Assembly (NCBI RefSeq): GCF_963422355.1
Contig: NC_085085.1
Coordinates: 11,120,001 to 11,184,000, forward strand
Length of the DNA stretch: 64,000 nucleotides
DNA from: Corticium candelabrum
Lineage: Eukaryota > Porifera > Homoscleromorpha > Homosclerophorida > Plakinidae
Direction: 5' to 3'
The number at the start of each line of letters is the position of its first letter. Position 1 is the first letter of the stretch. Below are positions 1 to 12,492 of this stretch, in pieces. Below the pieces are notes generated by a model. That model did not search any database. It had not been told where the DNA came from and was given only the letters and a program-made list of their open reading frames with translations. The position numbers were made by a program, and so were the translations under genes.

Positions 1-153
1 AAACGAAACAGAAATACATCAACAACGCAGAGTAGGGCAGAGATGCCACACCACCAGACTCACTTCCAGCTGCCGTGCTGATGCCCGCACCCTGCAATAC
101 AAAAGCGCTTAGCGAAGACACGCGCGTACGACACTCCGTTCTTGTTTTGGTAC

Positions 154-279
154 CGTAAACGCAATGAAATGAGATGCTTGTTTGATCCACTGAGCTAGCG
201 TCGTAATCTTCTCGTCTAGAGCATCGGGCGAATCGAAAAATTCGACTTTATCGTCTTCAGTCCTGGCCGTGTGAGCCAT
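154..279 (-). CDS. Sirtuin (NAD-dependent protein deacylase), first coding exon only
   Basis: Only the first coding exon is inside the window; the gene continues leftwards. From the ATG at 279 the 42 codons include KVEFFDSPDALDEKI and end in SHFIAFT, immediately followed by a GT donor at 153. In sirtuins this segment directly precedes the NAD-binding GAGIST motif, which would start the next exon; the phase-0 break fits. I infer a sirtuin of the SIRT6/7-like or related class; the subclass cannot be fixed without the catalytic core. An upstream in-frame TTG gives a longer open frame, but ATG is the natural start. The gene is head-to-head with IFT20, about 370 bp apart. Confidence 0.82.
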
Positions 280-645
280 CGGTGACAGCAACTGCCTGTG
301 TGCTCTAAGTCTCGTGTAGTCAGCGCTTTAGTTGTACTACTAGCGCGAAAAAACCGCTGAGTAATAATTTGCTGTCAGTAGGGAAGAGTCTAACCACGCC
401 CACCTATTTGCGTGCTTTTATTTGAGTAGAAGGCACTAGATAATTTTAGTACACAGTGCACGGTACACTGGCTTGTATCATTTCTTAGTTTCTTTTCAAA
501 ATTTTGATGATCTCTTTCCAATTTCTGCCACCTTTTACACAGTAAGTGTACATTCGTACTGTACAGGTCATGTAGACAAAATACTCTAACGCGCGTTGAC
601 TAAACGGAACGCACGTTAGAACGACAGCTTGCTGACTGCTGTGAT
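280..645. promoter_or_regulatory. Shared intergenic promoter of the sirtuin and IFT20 genes
   Basis: A 366-bp gap separates two divergent ATGs, at 279 on the minus strand and 646 on the plus strand. No other gene fits here, so the segment must hold both 5' UTRs and promoters. I see no clear TATA box tied to either start and no CACGTG. Its bidirectional role is inferred from geometry only. Confidence 0.6.
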
Positions 646-1689
646 ATGGCGGATCGGCAAGGTGATTTGCATTTCGACGAATTGTCGAAGGTACGTTTGA
701 TGTCCGGTGATTTGAGCGCGAGAACTCAGGAAATGAAGGACGAGTGCAAGGAGTTCGTCGACAGTGAGACGGTTTCTATAGCAACGTCATAAACTTGACG
801 ACAACTTTGCTGTTGCGATTTAGAAATGGGAACGTTTCAGAATCTTGCTGGAGGTTTTATTGGAACTGTGGACAAACTGTCGAATGCCGTGGAAGCTGAG
901 AAATTGAAGGTAAGAATGACATCATTTGTGAATAAATAAAATAAATAAAATAAATAAATAAAATTTATATTTTAATTAATACATAATGCAGTCTTAGTGC
1001 CACACAATAACAGTGAGTGAACTGAATTTTAATTAACAAATTTAAGTTTAAATGTAATTCTTTATTAATAAATTGTTTGTTTCTTTTTGAACAACATTGG
1101 ATGTTTGCAGAACACAAGTACATTGTAACTGCAAATTTCCAATGTGTTTACATCTGCCCACAACACCATTAACTTACAAGTCTTGAAACAAGCCACAATG
1201 TATAAATATTTATATTTTGTAAGAGAACCGGTTTCTGTTTTCTTACTGCTGTGTGCTAACTAGAGCTTGAAACATTGCTTGACAGATTAGCACCGTGTAA
1301 CGGTCCGACACACTCTGCCACAAGCTTCAGAGTTTTATAAAAAAAATAGTACAACCAGCAAAATCACTGTTGTATATACAAATGCATGTAATAAGTGAAA
1401 TAGTGATTTTGTAGCCATTGACATGTATATTGATCGTTAGGCTATTGGCTCTCGAAATCTTCTCAAATCCATAGAAAAGCAAAGACAATCTGATCAACAG
1501 CAACTTCAGGCTCTCATAACAGAAAAGAAATTACAACTGGAGAGGTGGGTAACCCTAATGCATGTCCAAGTGTCTGTTGTTAGTCACAGGAATGAAACGT
1601 GTGATAGATATCGAATAGAGTACGAGTCGTTGCTGAAATGCGAAGCAGAACAGAAAGAATTCATCGAACAGTTTATGCTACAGAGTTAA
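646..1689 (+). CDS. IFT20: Intraflagellar transport protein 20 (IFT20), complete
   Basis: IFT20 is a small coiled-coil subunit of the IFT-B complex that carries cargo from the Golgi to cilia. Four exons join in phase: 646-763, 824-909, 1441-1544 and 1590-1689, giving 135 residues (the human protein has about 132). Hallmarks in order are [20 protein letters not shown], a glycine-rich turn [36 protein letters not shown] and a C-terminus with EQKEFIEQF. The whole chain is predicted coiled coil. Its 3' end lies about 170 bp from the CUEDC1 stop on the opposite strand. The gene looks intact. Confidence 0.97.
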
Positions 1690-1857
1690 TCAAATGATTA
1701 ACAGACACCATTCCTATAGCTACCCATACATATGTAAAATGTGTAGTAAAATACTTGAACCAAACATTGAAGTCAGGTATCTCCGTGTCATCACATGCAG
1801 AAAATCATTAGTCTCAATTAAGTTATGAGGAAGATAAACGGTTAACTACACAATAAA

Positions 1858-4800
1858 CTACACATTCATCTCTTCATTCTCAGCATCGGCTGTCTCTTCG
1901 CTTGGCTCCAAGGCCATGTTGTAGTCTTCTGAGTAGAAACAAATCGGATCATCGTCGTCATCAGATCTTTGAGGTTCTCCATCATTCGAAATTTGAAAGC
2001 GAAGCTACAAGAACATATTCCAAACAACAATTACCTCCATGCTTCATGTTCAAAAATTATATTTTGCCTGGTTCTTAAACTTAAAATCAGCACGATGCTT
2101 GAAGATTATTTAATCAAGGAGTTAAAAGTTTCTTAATTCATAGTTCTAAGAGAATAATCCAACGAGGGACCAGTGATGCAATCATATCTACTATACGGGC
2201 ATCCTCCACTCTTTACAGAGTGTGACCGTATATGAAACGCCACGCGTAGCTGTATCCAGTTTGAGCTATTCACTACAAGCATAGACATCATCACATAAAA
2301 GCTCCTGATGTCACGGCCAATCCTAAAGGTACAGTCTGTATCGTCTATAAGGTGACCGGACAAGGTAGTACATCGGATATTGGAATAGGATGTTCAATAT
2401 TCATAATCAAAACATTACTCACTCAATACATATTATTATTATATACAATAATTATCAGTTATTGTAATATACTGCTTATAATGGTGGATTTTTCTATGCA
2501 AAAGGACCTTTTCCAGTACCTATAGTATCCGATACAGTAATAGTGGAGTCACATTCTGCACACTTGCTTCTTTCAATGAAAAGAGCAATACAATACATGT
2601 ACTGTACGTGTATGTACATTTTCTTCAGTCAAACATTACTGATTTGAGAAGAATTGAGTGAGCGGTGTTTGCTGTGCTCTCGAAGCCTTCTTAGACAGGA
2701 GGAAGTTCTCAATCTCCGCAACATGGTGGTGAAGGCGATCGTCAGTTTTTCCAGCATACAGACCACAACGCAATGCATCCAAAGCCTGGAACAATTCCAA
2801 TGTGGATGGTTGGACAGCTGCAGTGGGACTGGCACCGCCCTCGTCATCATCATCCTCAGATTCAGCTTCAGCTTCAGCTTCATTGCTGGTCAACTCCTCG
2901 GCAATCACCTGCACAATTTGCTCTGTGTTTTCAGATGGCTGCATGTAGACGGGTGCATCCTTGTCAAGTTCTGAAAGCTCTTGAATCTCCTGGGCAAGCT
3001 CAGACTGGACTTCAGGGACAGTGTTGTCCTCAGTGGCTTGCATCTCAGCAGAGAACCCAGCCTTCCTCCAGCAATTCTGAACAGTGGTCTCTGTCACAGG
3101 CTGCCAGCATCTTTTGCATACTGGAGGCAGTGGAGCATGTTCATGTTCTCCTTCAGGGCCTTGGTGTCCAGCTTTTCAATGGTGGAATTATCAACTAGCC
3201 TGCCAACTTCCTCAGCATCAGGCAGCGGTAGTTCAGCTTGAATGCGTTAATAATGCAGCATCACATGGCTGAATAATGCTGGTTGTGTTGGGAGGGAGAA
3301 ACACAACATTGACATAATCAAGGCTGTCTTGAATTGCTTCATACTTGTGTGCTGGACAGTTGTCTACCAACAAAAGAACTTTCTTGTCTTTGCGGCGAAA
3401 CAGCCGATTGAACTCAAGCAGCCAATCGCAGAAGACAGTCTCTGTCATCCACCCTTTGTTGTTGCTTGTCCAGCGACCACCAAAAGCGTTAGCTGGAGTG
3501 GTGTGAGCACCTGCCACAGCACAAGGCATCGTAGCGGTTCCAATGCCATGTAGAGGCAGCCTGGTCCCATCCATGCATGTTGCCATTGCAAACGTGATCC
3601 TATCCTTCTGCACCTTGCTGCCCTTGACGTTCTCACTCACCCGCACAAGCGTTCTACGAGGAAGAGCTTTCCAAAACAGACCCGTCTCGTCCATGTTGAA
3701 CATGCAAGAGGGATCGTTACTCATGCTACTAAAACTCTCTGGCCAGACACCCTCAAAGAAATTCCACGCAGCAGCGGTGTCTGCATCAGCAGACTCTCCA
3801 TGATGACATTTGGAAGTTATGCTCCGTTTCTTCAAGAACCGCTGAACGTAACTCTTCCAATCAGCGTCACTCAATGGAACATCTTTGGCATCAGCAAGAC
3901 CAGCTTGTTGCAGTTCTTCAGCAATGGCTTTACCCTTTGTGATAAGCAAATCGTAACTGATGGAGCTCAGGGATTTCTCCTTGCAGGCGGCGTAATATGC
4001 TTCCATGCCCTTCTCCAGAACATTGCAGCGTGTGGACCGGTTTCTCTTTACACTCCTTGATCCCTTGGAAGCTAGTGCCAGCAAGGAATATTTCTTGCAC
4101 AGAATGGTCGACACTGTGGGTTGGGAGATGGAGAAATGACGAGCAATGTCTCCTTGGCTGGCTTTCGGGTTTTTCTCAGCATATTCAAGCACTTCAGGCT
4201 TTTCTCAACAGTCAGACTGACTCAGTTCTGGGCCATTTTGACGACAAGAGCAGCGTACCAACAGGATTCAACCAGCAAGAACTAGCGAGCAAGAAGAAAC
4301 CTCTACTGCAACGATGAGATTCCAGAGAGCACTTGCGAACTGTAACAAACAAGTGTGACAAGCATGTGCCTTGCCCGCATGCACTAGATTAAAGTGTGAC
4401 AAGCAAGTGCCTTGCCCATTGCGCTAAATTGTGCAACACGTCGTATGGTAAGAGTCGACTTGCAATGTAAGAGTTGTACGACTTTCGACCAAGGAGTCGT
4501 ACGACTCGTGATTGTCTATAGTAATTACCGCATATAATAATAGAAACTCGACATTCAAAGACCCATGCTATAGACGATACAGACTGTACAAGTGGATCAT
4601 GACCTGTGACAAACCTCACCAAACTCGACCAAATGATCTCGAAGCAAATTACAGTAGAGTCAACATACAGGGCACGTAATGTACATGGCAGTAAAATTCC
4701 TCTTCTTTTGCCACCGTCAATTTGCAATAACATTATAAATACATCTGCCAGTGCTTTCGCTGAAAACTTTTGATTAGGAGCCACTTGGCTACGGGAGTTT

Positions 4801-7192
4801 GTTCATTTGTAGCCAACCACTTTATTTCAGAGCCAAGAAAAAAAATTGCCCAAACGTCAAACAACTAACAATCTAATAGACAACAACTACGACTGATTCA
4901 AGTTTAATTAACCTGGTTGGACAGACAGGCGGCATTTATCAATTGTCACAACAAAATGGCAGTACTAATCTGACATGTCATGCTCAAAGGAATGTGACCT
5001 TGGAAAGATGAAGTCTACAAACCAGACTTCAAACGTTCAGTGCCATCCTTCTTAGCTTTTTATTCCAAAATTTAAAAGCTTCGTCAAAATCTAATTCTTG
5101 AAGTTTTGGCTCTTCTATTCTATGCTCAGCATCATTAAAGTCATTGTCGTCGTCATCATCCTCATGGTTTCTACTATCGGTCTGCTTCCGTTTTACTTCG
5201 GCAGTCGTCTTCAGAACCACGACTGTCATCTTCACTGGGATTATTTCTATTTTGACGCTTATGGAAACCATATGCAAGTCGTATGCAAAGAGTGCCTGCT
5301 ATGTGCAGGGCATAAACAGAGCATGTGCAGGGCATAAACAGAGCATGTGCAGGGCATAAACAGAGCATGCACAATAGATCGGCCTTCTAGTCTTGGAGGC
5401 TCCAATGCATTGCGCTAATTGCTATTCTTAGCAAGCTGTAGCGACTGTGCTTGCAAGATCTGATCCAGAGGAAGGCGTACACTGTAACAGCTAGCCAAAT
5501 TGGCGAGGAGGCATTACCATTTTATCAGTGACTTCTATTTGTAGCATTTGGCTATTTGGCGATCCTCCAGCAAAACCACTGCATCTACTCATCCCTGTTT
5601 ACATAAACTCACAAAAGAAGAACACACACTCTCTATCCCTACTTGGTGATTATTCCACAGTTGGATGTCTCTAGATTATTTGTTTTAGATAAAATATAAG
5701 AAGTTTTGACTAAACAACATACTGTGTAATGCTAATGAGATCAGCATCCAGCAGCAGGCATGAGAGAATGTAAATACGCAGCTCAGAAACCCTGACCCTC
5801 CATCCATTACGCTACCCATTACTGCTAACTACTGCAAATGGTTGATTCAGACCAACACTAAACACAGACCGAGACACAGAGAAATTTATTAGTTTACTGA
5901 CATTTTCACATGTCAGAAGGTTACAACTGCCTAAACATTACCGACTTGCTCTTACATGAGATCGTTGAAACTGGATTTCATCGGGTGAATCCAATTCTTC
6001 AGCAATTGCATCGGCAGTCAATTCTGCAGTAACATCTTCATCAATGACAAAGAAAAGGTCAATTTTCCAAACGTCCTACCATACCCGATCTTGATTCATC
6101 CGGACCAAGCAGATTGGCTTGTGATGAGGCATCAGTTATAGACAAGCTAGAGCCAAACCATAATTCAAACGACAACAGACAAACGCCATAAAATGTATTA
6201 AATTGCTTTTACTTTTGTCTCCTCTTTTTCCTTGAGAAAAGTCGAGCCAGTTGATGGAGCTTTTTCCTTGTTGCTGTAAAAGGACAAGCACAAACAATTG
6301 ACAAATAGAATAACCCACCAGTAACTACATAGTTCCTTTAGATTACTCTACATACTGTCACATGTATGTGTGTCCCTATTGCAGTTGCAGCATGCAATGT
6401 AGCATTTAGAACAAGAGCAGTCGGAGAAACTGAGTGCATACCTCTCTGCCACAATAATAATAAACAACGTCAAAATAAATTAGAGCACTAACATGCTTAA
6501 CTATCAGCACTAATTGTGTTATTATTGCATTCCCACAGTACATAATTGTGTCAGATCCTATCATCATAGCAAACAAGTTTGTGTACAACAAATAGACCAG
6601 ATGGTGATCTGGGGATACATCAGATGCGCCTCGATCTTCTCACTTCTTCGTTTTTGTTCAACAGGGTGAGGTATGACATAATGTTGTAGTGCTGCTGTGC
6701 ACTTCCTTCTTTGTTGTTGTTGTTACGTAGCAACAACATGTTGAGGTCACATATTCTTTGATGAAACCTTGCAAGTTAAGAACTGGCTCCATCAAATAAT
6801 AATAAACAGTGTTAAAATATACTGTGTCAGGATACTACTTCAGACCACCTCCAAAATTAATTAAATCACTTCTAAGTTGGGGAGTGACCCACCACTGTTA
6901 TAATTTCATAAAATCCATTCATACAGTTTGCAGTTATGCTGCTAACAAACAAAGAAACAAACCGAAGGTAAAGTATAACCTCTGTGATGAAGGTAAATGA
7001 ACCCTACCCTGATGCTTAACTGACACCAAATTTTAAATACTACATACTAAATAGTAAATAATAAAAAATAATAAATAATAAATACATAAATACTAAATAC
7101 TAAATAATAATAAAATACTAAATACTAAATAATACTACTACTACTACTACTACTACTAATAATAATAATAAAATACTAAATACTACATACTA

Positions 7193-7229
<37 letters not shown>

Positions 7230-9541
7230 TACTAAATACTACACTCGAATTGGCTAGTCATTAATCGCCGTATGGACTACACGGAAACATGTACCCCGCT
7301 GGGCTCACCTGCCGGGTTGGTGGGCGCCCAGATGGGGGTAAAGACCCCACTTGCCCATTATAGAGGGGCATAATGACACATACTAAATAATAAAAAATAC
7401 TAAATACTACATACTACATACTAAATAATAATAAAATACTAAATACTACATACTAAATAATAATAAAATACTAAATACTACATACTAAATAATAATAAAA
7501 TACTAAATACTACATACTACATACTAAATAATAATAAAATACTAAATACTACATACTACATACTAAATAATAATAAAATACTAAATACTACATACTACAT
7601 ACTAAATACTACATACTAAATACTACATACTAAATAGTAAATACATAAATACTAAAATATAACTATAGATCAGAGAATCAACTATGATGCTGATGCCCCT
7701 TAATTAACATTACTTCAAAAATTTGGAGAGATTTTGATTTTGCCATATCATTTGTTTCTTCCACGGTGCTTGGATATTCAATAACAAGAGCCATCCATAT
7801 CTATCAACTGTTATAGTCACCCCTAAGCCAGAAAGGTATCCATCATGTTCGAAAAAGAGAGAGACTACCCATTAACCCTGGCACTGTCATTCCGTCATCT
7901 CAAGAGAATTCTCAGAAAAAAACATTTGGATTCGAGGAACATGTAACAGCGATGCCACATCAATTAATTTAATCATGCTGACTTATTAGGTTATTACTGT
8001 ATCATAGACGCACATTTGCTCATATGTCGAAGTTTCTCTTTAAATGCTCTGTCATCATCGGACCCTACACTTGCAGGTGGAGGGNNNNNNNNNNNNNNNN
8101 NNNNNNNNNNNNNNNNNNNNNNNNNNNNNNNNNNNNNNNNNNNNNNNNNNNNNNNNNNNNNNNNNNNNNNNNNNNNNNNNNNNNNNNNNNNNNNNNNNNN
8201 NNNNNNNNNNNNNNNNNNNNNNNNNNNNNNNNNNNNNNNNNNNNNNNNNNNNNNNNNNNNNNNNNNNNNNNNNNNNNNNNNNNNTCACTGTTGGTCATTT
8301 CTGCCTCAAATCCAAGTCCATGCAACGTTGTCGATTGTTCTGGAGAGCCATCTACGGCTGTAACCTGTTGCATCGGCTCGTTTCGATTTGATTGTGAAGC
8401 CGGCGGCACCTCGTGCTCCTGCACATTGTCTTGATATCGCTCTCGTCTCGACAGCTGTGTTGCCCGCTCTCTCGGCCCTCCAACCGTTGACTGCGGAGCC
8501 GCGTTGGGAGCCGACTGAGGTGGCATATAGTTTCTAGTCATGTGGGGAGGCACTGTAGCAGTCGGATGTCGATCTGAGAATACATACCCAATAATATAAG
8601 ACTCGATCTGCCTAACACAAAACCCATGCAGACAAGTGACTGACTCTTGGACGGATAAACCAGTAGCATGTGGTCCTGCACCTGCCGTCTTCGGTCTGCA
8701 AAGTAGACATCCTCACGCAAAAATTCAATGAACAATAAGTACACGTCGGTCACACTCACCATTTTCTAAGGAATCTATAAACTCTCTGTTCCGCCTCAGT
8801 TCTCTTAGAAACTCCTCATTCTGTATGTACAGCGCAATTCGTTCATCTTCTAATACTTGTAAAGCAGTATTCGGTTCAACAGCCGTTGCTCTCCTGTGAG
8901 CGGCCAGTGACTGTTGTGCTGTGCCATACCCTAAAGGAAGCTCGTGTGTCCTCCGCTTCTGTACGTACCTGCATCAATGAATAAACCACACGGTTATCAC
9001 ACACCTGCACATACTCGCCCGTCTCCAGCATCATGTCCTACTTCTGCGGTTTCGGTAGTTTTATCCTCAGAAAGTCATCGGGAAGAGAACCGACGAGCGG
9101 CGCCGTGTAGCCCGATGCCGATGTCCGCGACAGGTTCGTCGCTTTCACTATCACTCGACGTTGATTTCTCTCGTTGCGGACCGGCTCTCTCTGCTGAGCT
9201 CGCGCGACCGTTTCGTACGACGGCAAAGGATCGACGTCGTCGTGGCTCTGTCGCGGTGAATAACCGGGAGGACCTTCTCCGTCCGTGGGCACCTGTGGAA
9301 CAGAACCGTTATCCGTCTCGTCCTCCTCTCCTCCCATCGAGATGAGTTGGTCAATAGTGGCGTCCACCGATCCATTGTTCGATCTCAACACCGATTCGAT
9401 CACGTCGGCGCCCATCGACGGAAACATACTCTGGAAGTCGCGCATCGCGTCCGTGAAACCGAGAACACGTCGCGGTCTGTGAGGCTGACGTCTCGAGTCG
9501 GCCGAACGGCCAGTTCTCGTCGCAGGACCGGCAGTAGCCAT
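1858..9541 (-). CDS. CUEDC1: CUE domain-containing protein 1 (CUEDC1), interrupted by an assembly gap
   Basis: Seven exons join in phase: 9541-9042, 8968-8760, 8573-8014 (containing the N-run 8085-8284), 6273-6213, 6146-6085, 6035-5956 and 2004-1858. The first exon has a ubiquitin-binding CUE domain (DFQSMFPSMGADVIESVLR, then NNGSVDATIDQL) and the family block PLVGSLPDDFLRI. Exon 2 has LEDERIALYIQNEEFLREL. Exons 3-4 have FKEKLRHMSK joined to STRKKLHQLARLFSRKK, the conserved basic C-terminal block of CUEDC1. The tail is acidic and animal-variable. One intron (6084-6036) is only 49 bp. The last intron is 3.95 kb and carries a Tigger-like transposon. Residues lost in the gap are unknown. Confidence 0.92.
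2332..4586 (-). mobile_element. Tigger/pogo-like DNA transposon, full length but decayed
   Basis: The ends are a perfect 18-bp inverted repeat, CAGTCTGTATCGTCTATA at 2332-2349 and its reverse complement at 4569-4586. Each is flanked by TA (2330-2331 and 4587-4588), the target duplication expected for Tc1/mariner-pogo elements. The interior encodes a CENPB-type helix-turn-helix and a DDE transposase on the minus strand. The element is 2.26 kb and lies inside the last CUEDC1 intron in the same orientation as the host gene. Confidence 0.88.
2636..4236 (-). pseudogene. Tigger-like transposase, inactivated
   Basis: From an ATG at 4236 the frame meets a stop after four codons and a frameshift near 4195. 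The main open part, 4192-3233, then has the helix-turn-helix (NPKASQGDIARHFSISQPTV) and DDE catalytic blocks: MDETGLFWK, LLLVDNCPAHK and LPPNTTSIIQPCDA. It breaks near 3240. A third piece, 3097-2636, starts near ETTVQNCWRKAGF, typical of the C-terminal part of Tigger proteins, and ends in an acidic tail. With at least three frame breaks this copy cannot make a full transposase. Confidence 0.88.
5303..5368. repeat. Three tandem copies of a 22-bp unit
   Basis: The unit GTGCAGGGCATAAACAGAGC plus AT occurs three times with essentially no change at 5303-5324, 5325-5346 and 5347-5368, inside the last CUEDC1 intron. Confidence 0.85.
6274..8013. other. CUEDC1 intron with an AT-rich minisatellite
   Basis: No coding sequence is supported here. 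Most of 7020-7655 is a degenerate array of ACTAAATAATAATAAAATACT-like units. The remainder is AT-rich intron. Confidence 0.6.
7027..7655. repeat. TACTAAATA-type minisatellite with a non-repetitive island
   Basis: Units built from ACTAAATACTACAT and AATAATAAAAT recur throughout, with pure (TAC)n and (TAA)n stretches around 7134-7230. The array is interrupted at about 7247-7378 by a GC-richer unique island containing GGGCTCACCTGCCGGGTTGG. The island could be an insertion or a remnant that the repeat grew around. Confidence 0.8.
8085..8284. other. Assembly gap (200 N) inside CUEDC1 exon 3
   Basis: Exactly 200 N, a conventional gap size. Coding sequence of CUEDC1 exon 3 is open on both sides, so some residues of that protein are missing from the window. 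Confidence 0.99.
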
Positions 9542-9721
9542 TACACATCTAGTACGTACATAATTTATCTGAGATGAGGCTGAGGGCTCGTACGCTAACA
9601 ATTGAGAATGACCACACCTCCGGACAAGTTTCCTCCCTAGATTATCACTTAGGAAATTGGGAAAATCATTACATTACAGTATTAGTAAAATGGAACACAA
9701 GAAATCGTGGTATATACAAAT

Positions 9722-9780
<59 letters not shown>
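9722..9780. repeat. (GT)n microsatellite
   Basis: About 29 uninterrupted GT dinucleotides, just upstream of the CUEDC1 start on the plus strand. Confidence 0.95.
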
Positions 9781-9782
<2 letters not shown>

Positions 9783-9789
9783 ACCACAC

Positions 9790-12380
9790 CAGACTTCTGC
9801 CAGTGTCTCCAGATCTCATCCATCTACATATACATTATCCATATCACAGTATAATACCAGCGTGAAAGCAGGTACACTGAACATATAAATATGTACAACT
9901 ATGGGCGCGTTCAAATACTAGTTGTGGAACGGGAATGCACCCTTCATAGTCAACAGTGCAATAATACATCTACTCAAATCTACTCCAGTAATATCTCATA
10001 AACATGTTCATGAAATTCTCTCTACAGCCATTTGGCATTCATGCTGGAAGCAGACCTATCAGTTGTGGTCATTTCCAGGTAAACTTCTCAGCGTATAATT
10101 AACATTCACACGATTTCCAGATATAAGTAGCATTGGCTTGCCCAAGACCTGGTGAAATCACTTCATTTGTATACCAATAGTAATAAAATAGGCACAAAAC
10201 TTTAGATTTGCATTATGCTTGGCTGCATGTTGGTTATAATGATGCATTTTGTTCATATGTGGTCTTACAACATACTGTGTAATTCCATAAATCGTGCTGT
10301 TGTACAGTTTCGACTGTCTTTTGAAAGACAATATGCAACCAAAAAAGACAAAATCACAAACTGTGTGCAATACATATGAATAATAAGCATTAGTTATGAA
10401 TATTAGTAGACTGTAATAAGTATTAGTAAGCTCATTACAGATATTGCAAACACAACAAGTGCAGTCATGCCTTGTTTCTTGCTTGGCCACAACACAACAA
10501 TCACAATGGAACAGCGTACAAAGCATAACTGAACATGCGTGTCATTCTTAGAATTCAAGCAATGTCCATTCTACACACAATTGTCACTCTAAAAAATTTA
10601 ATGATTTAAACTACCACAGAATCCTGTCAACAAGCACTGGGCATGGGCATATACAAGCAGATACGTCTATACCAGCAACCAGATCACTGTAGATGTGAGC
10701 ACACAGCCTCACGTAATTTTGCTGACCAATTTGGCATACAGTTACCTTTCTCTCTCTGAGGTAACAATAATCAGGTAATAATAATGTGTTGAACAGTCCG
10801 GGGGGGAGCCCTGGTCTCTACAAATCCGGGGGGGAGCCCTGGTCTCTACAAATCCAGAGCACAAGGAACAAATGCAACAATAAACAGCATTATCACTATT
10901 ACAGTTACTATTACTGTTATTTGAAATGAGAATATTATGAAACTCTATGACAGAAAGCCAGCACCGTATACAGGATTGGCAATTCACAGGGGGTTGAAAT
11001 TATGCAAAGACGCCCACTATGTTGGTCCAACAGCCATGCCCACTATGTCTGTCCAACAGCCATGCCCACAAGGACTATTACCAAACCTCTCAACTTATGT
11101 AAATGAATACACCCATTAAACATGTCCACAAGTAAGCGTGGGTAGCAGCTTACGTGTGGACCTCGCTTTACTTTCTGTGCACTAAGGCTTTGCCTCGAAC
11201 ACCCAAACGTGCTGTTACTGCAGGTAGATATCCAGATACTGTAGATACAAGCAAGCAGAGCCGTTTAGAGAGTCTAGTTCAAAGAATCCGCTACGTCTGG
11301 AAAGATGGGGCTAACGGGTCTACGCAAAGTGACTGTCAGAGTGTCTCATGATAGCCTTGTTGGGAGAAAGGACTGGCAATCGTGAGTCTCACAACAAAGT
11401 CATGAGAGTTGAGAGGTCTGTATGAGATAAATGATATGAAAAAGCATACTACATAAACGTCAATCAGTCAGTTCCATGGCAGTGAGTAGTCTTCCTATCA
11501 AGTGTGAGTTACCAATGCAGAAACATCTGTTTTTTGTAAGTTTAACTTGGTCTTCCGACCTCAAGCCGATTCTAGTCAACGGTACACTGTAGACAGACTG
11601 TCTCACTACATTGCAATTTCGAGTGTGACCCTTCCTGTCGTGATCTATTCGTAAGACGCCAGATATTTCATAGGCCCATGTTACATAAAAATTGATAGGC
11701 TACGAATTTATATGTAAGTGTGGCAACCCTGCAAGTAACGCAAGCCATCTCCTGTAATCATTGCCATTGCTTGTTGAGTGCATGAATTTTATGTCTCTTG
11801 GTTGATGGTTATTAAAGCGACGCTGACCAGTTTTATGCACATGCCCCACAACGAGTCTCTCATCTCGTGTATTGAATGAATCTTGTGTGCTGCTTGTGCA
11901 GTAGCACTGAAGTTCATTTGATTCTGTTTTAATAAAGTTGCCAAGAAATGAACTCTTGTGACAAAATTCAAGACTACTGCAGCAAATTTATAAATTCCAA
12001 GGCAAACACACGCGTAACATTTATGTCATTATCAAGAAATGCACTACTGAAGACTCAAATCCGCTGGCTTATAGGTAGCCGACATGTACACTTAGATGCT
12101 CCATCTCTCCGTGTTTCATTGTTGAGAAATTTGAATTGTCAAAAAAAACAAAACAAAATGAGCATGGTACAGTGTGAAGTCTGAGGTTAACCGGCTCTGT
12201 GCTCCTTTCATTTTTGAATCACAGGAACATATTGTTCTAAGTCAAATGAATACACTGAACTGTACAGGACTGACAGTAGCTTAGAGTTCATTTCCACCAT
12301 AAAAGTTGGATAGTTCCCCTCCAAAAATCAAGGTCCTTACAAACAACATGCAAACTGCTCTAATACATAAACTGAACCTT
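9790..12380. other. Intergenic region with no supported gene
   Basis: I read both strands and found no conserved protein block and no RNA gene. The stretch is AT-rich. One local feature is a perfect two-copy repeat of about 28 bp at 10798-10853 (CCGGGGGGGAGCCCTGGTCT plus CTACAAAT). Confidence 0.5.
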
Positions 12381-12427
12381 GTCTTCACATTTGCTGTCTA
12401 ACAGAATTCTCACAAAACAACACAAAT

Positions 12428-12429
<2 letters not shown>

Positions 12430-12489
<60 letters not shown>
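12430..12489. repeat. (AC)n microsatellite, duplication unit A
   Basis: About 30 AC units; the counterpart in unit B is at 16111-16203. Confidence 0.95.

Positions 12490-12492
<3 letters not shown>

Larger units (their letters stand above)
2005..5955 (-). other. Last intron of CUEDC1 (host of a transposon)
   Basis: This 3.95-kb intron is much longer than its neighbours. It holds the Tigger-like element at 2332-4586, a small tandem repeat at 5303-5368 and AT-rich sequence. A short minus-strand open frame at 5277-5029 has an acidic run and ends FDEAFKFWNKK; I do not recognise it and no splice context supports it. Confidence 0.7.

Noticed and set aside
4389-4784. 131-codon minus-strand open frame overlapping the right end of the Tigger-like element
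   Set aside because: It crosses the transposon boundary and has no recognisable motif.
8016-8553. Open frames crossing the N-run
   Set aside because: Most exist only because N codons do not stop translation; only the frame matching CUEDC1 exon 3 is kept.
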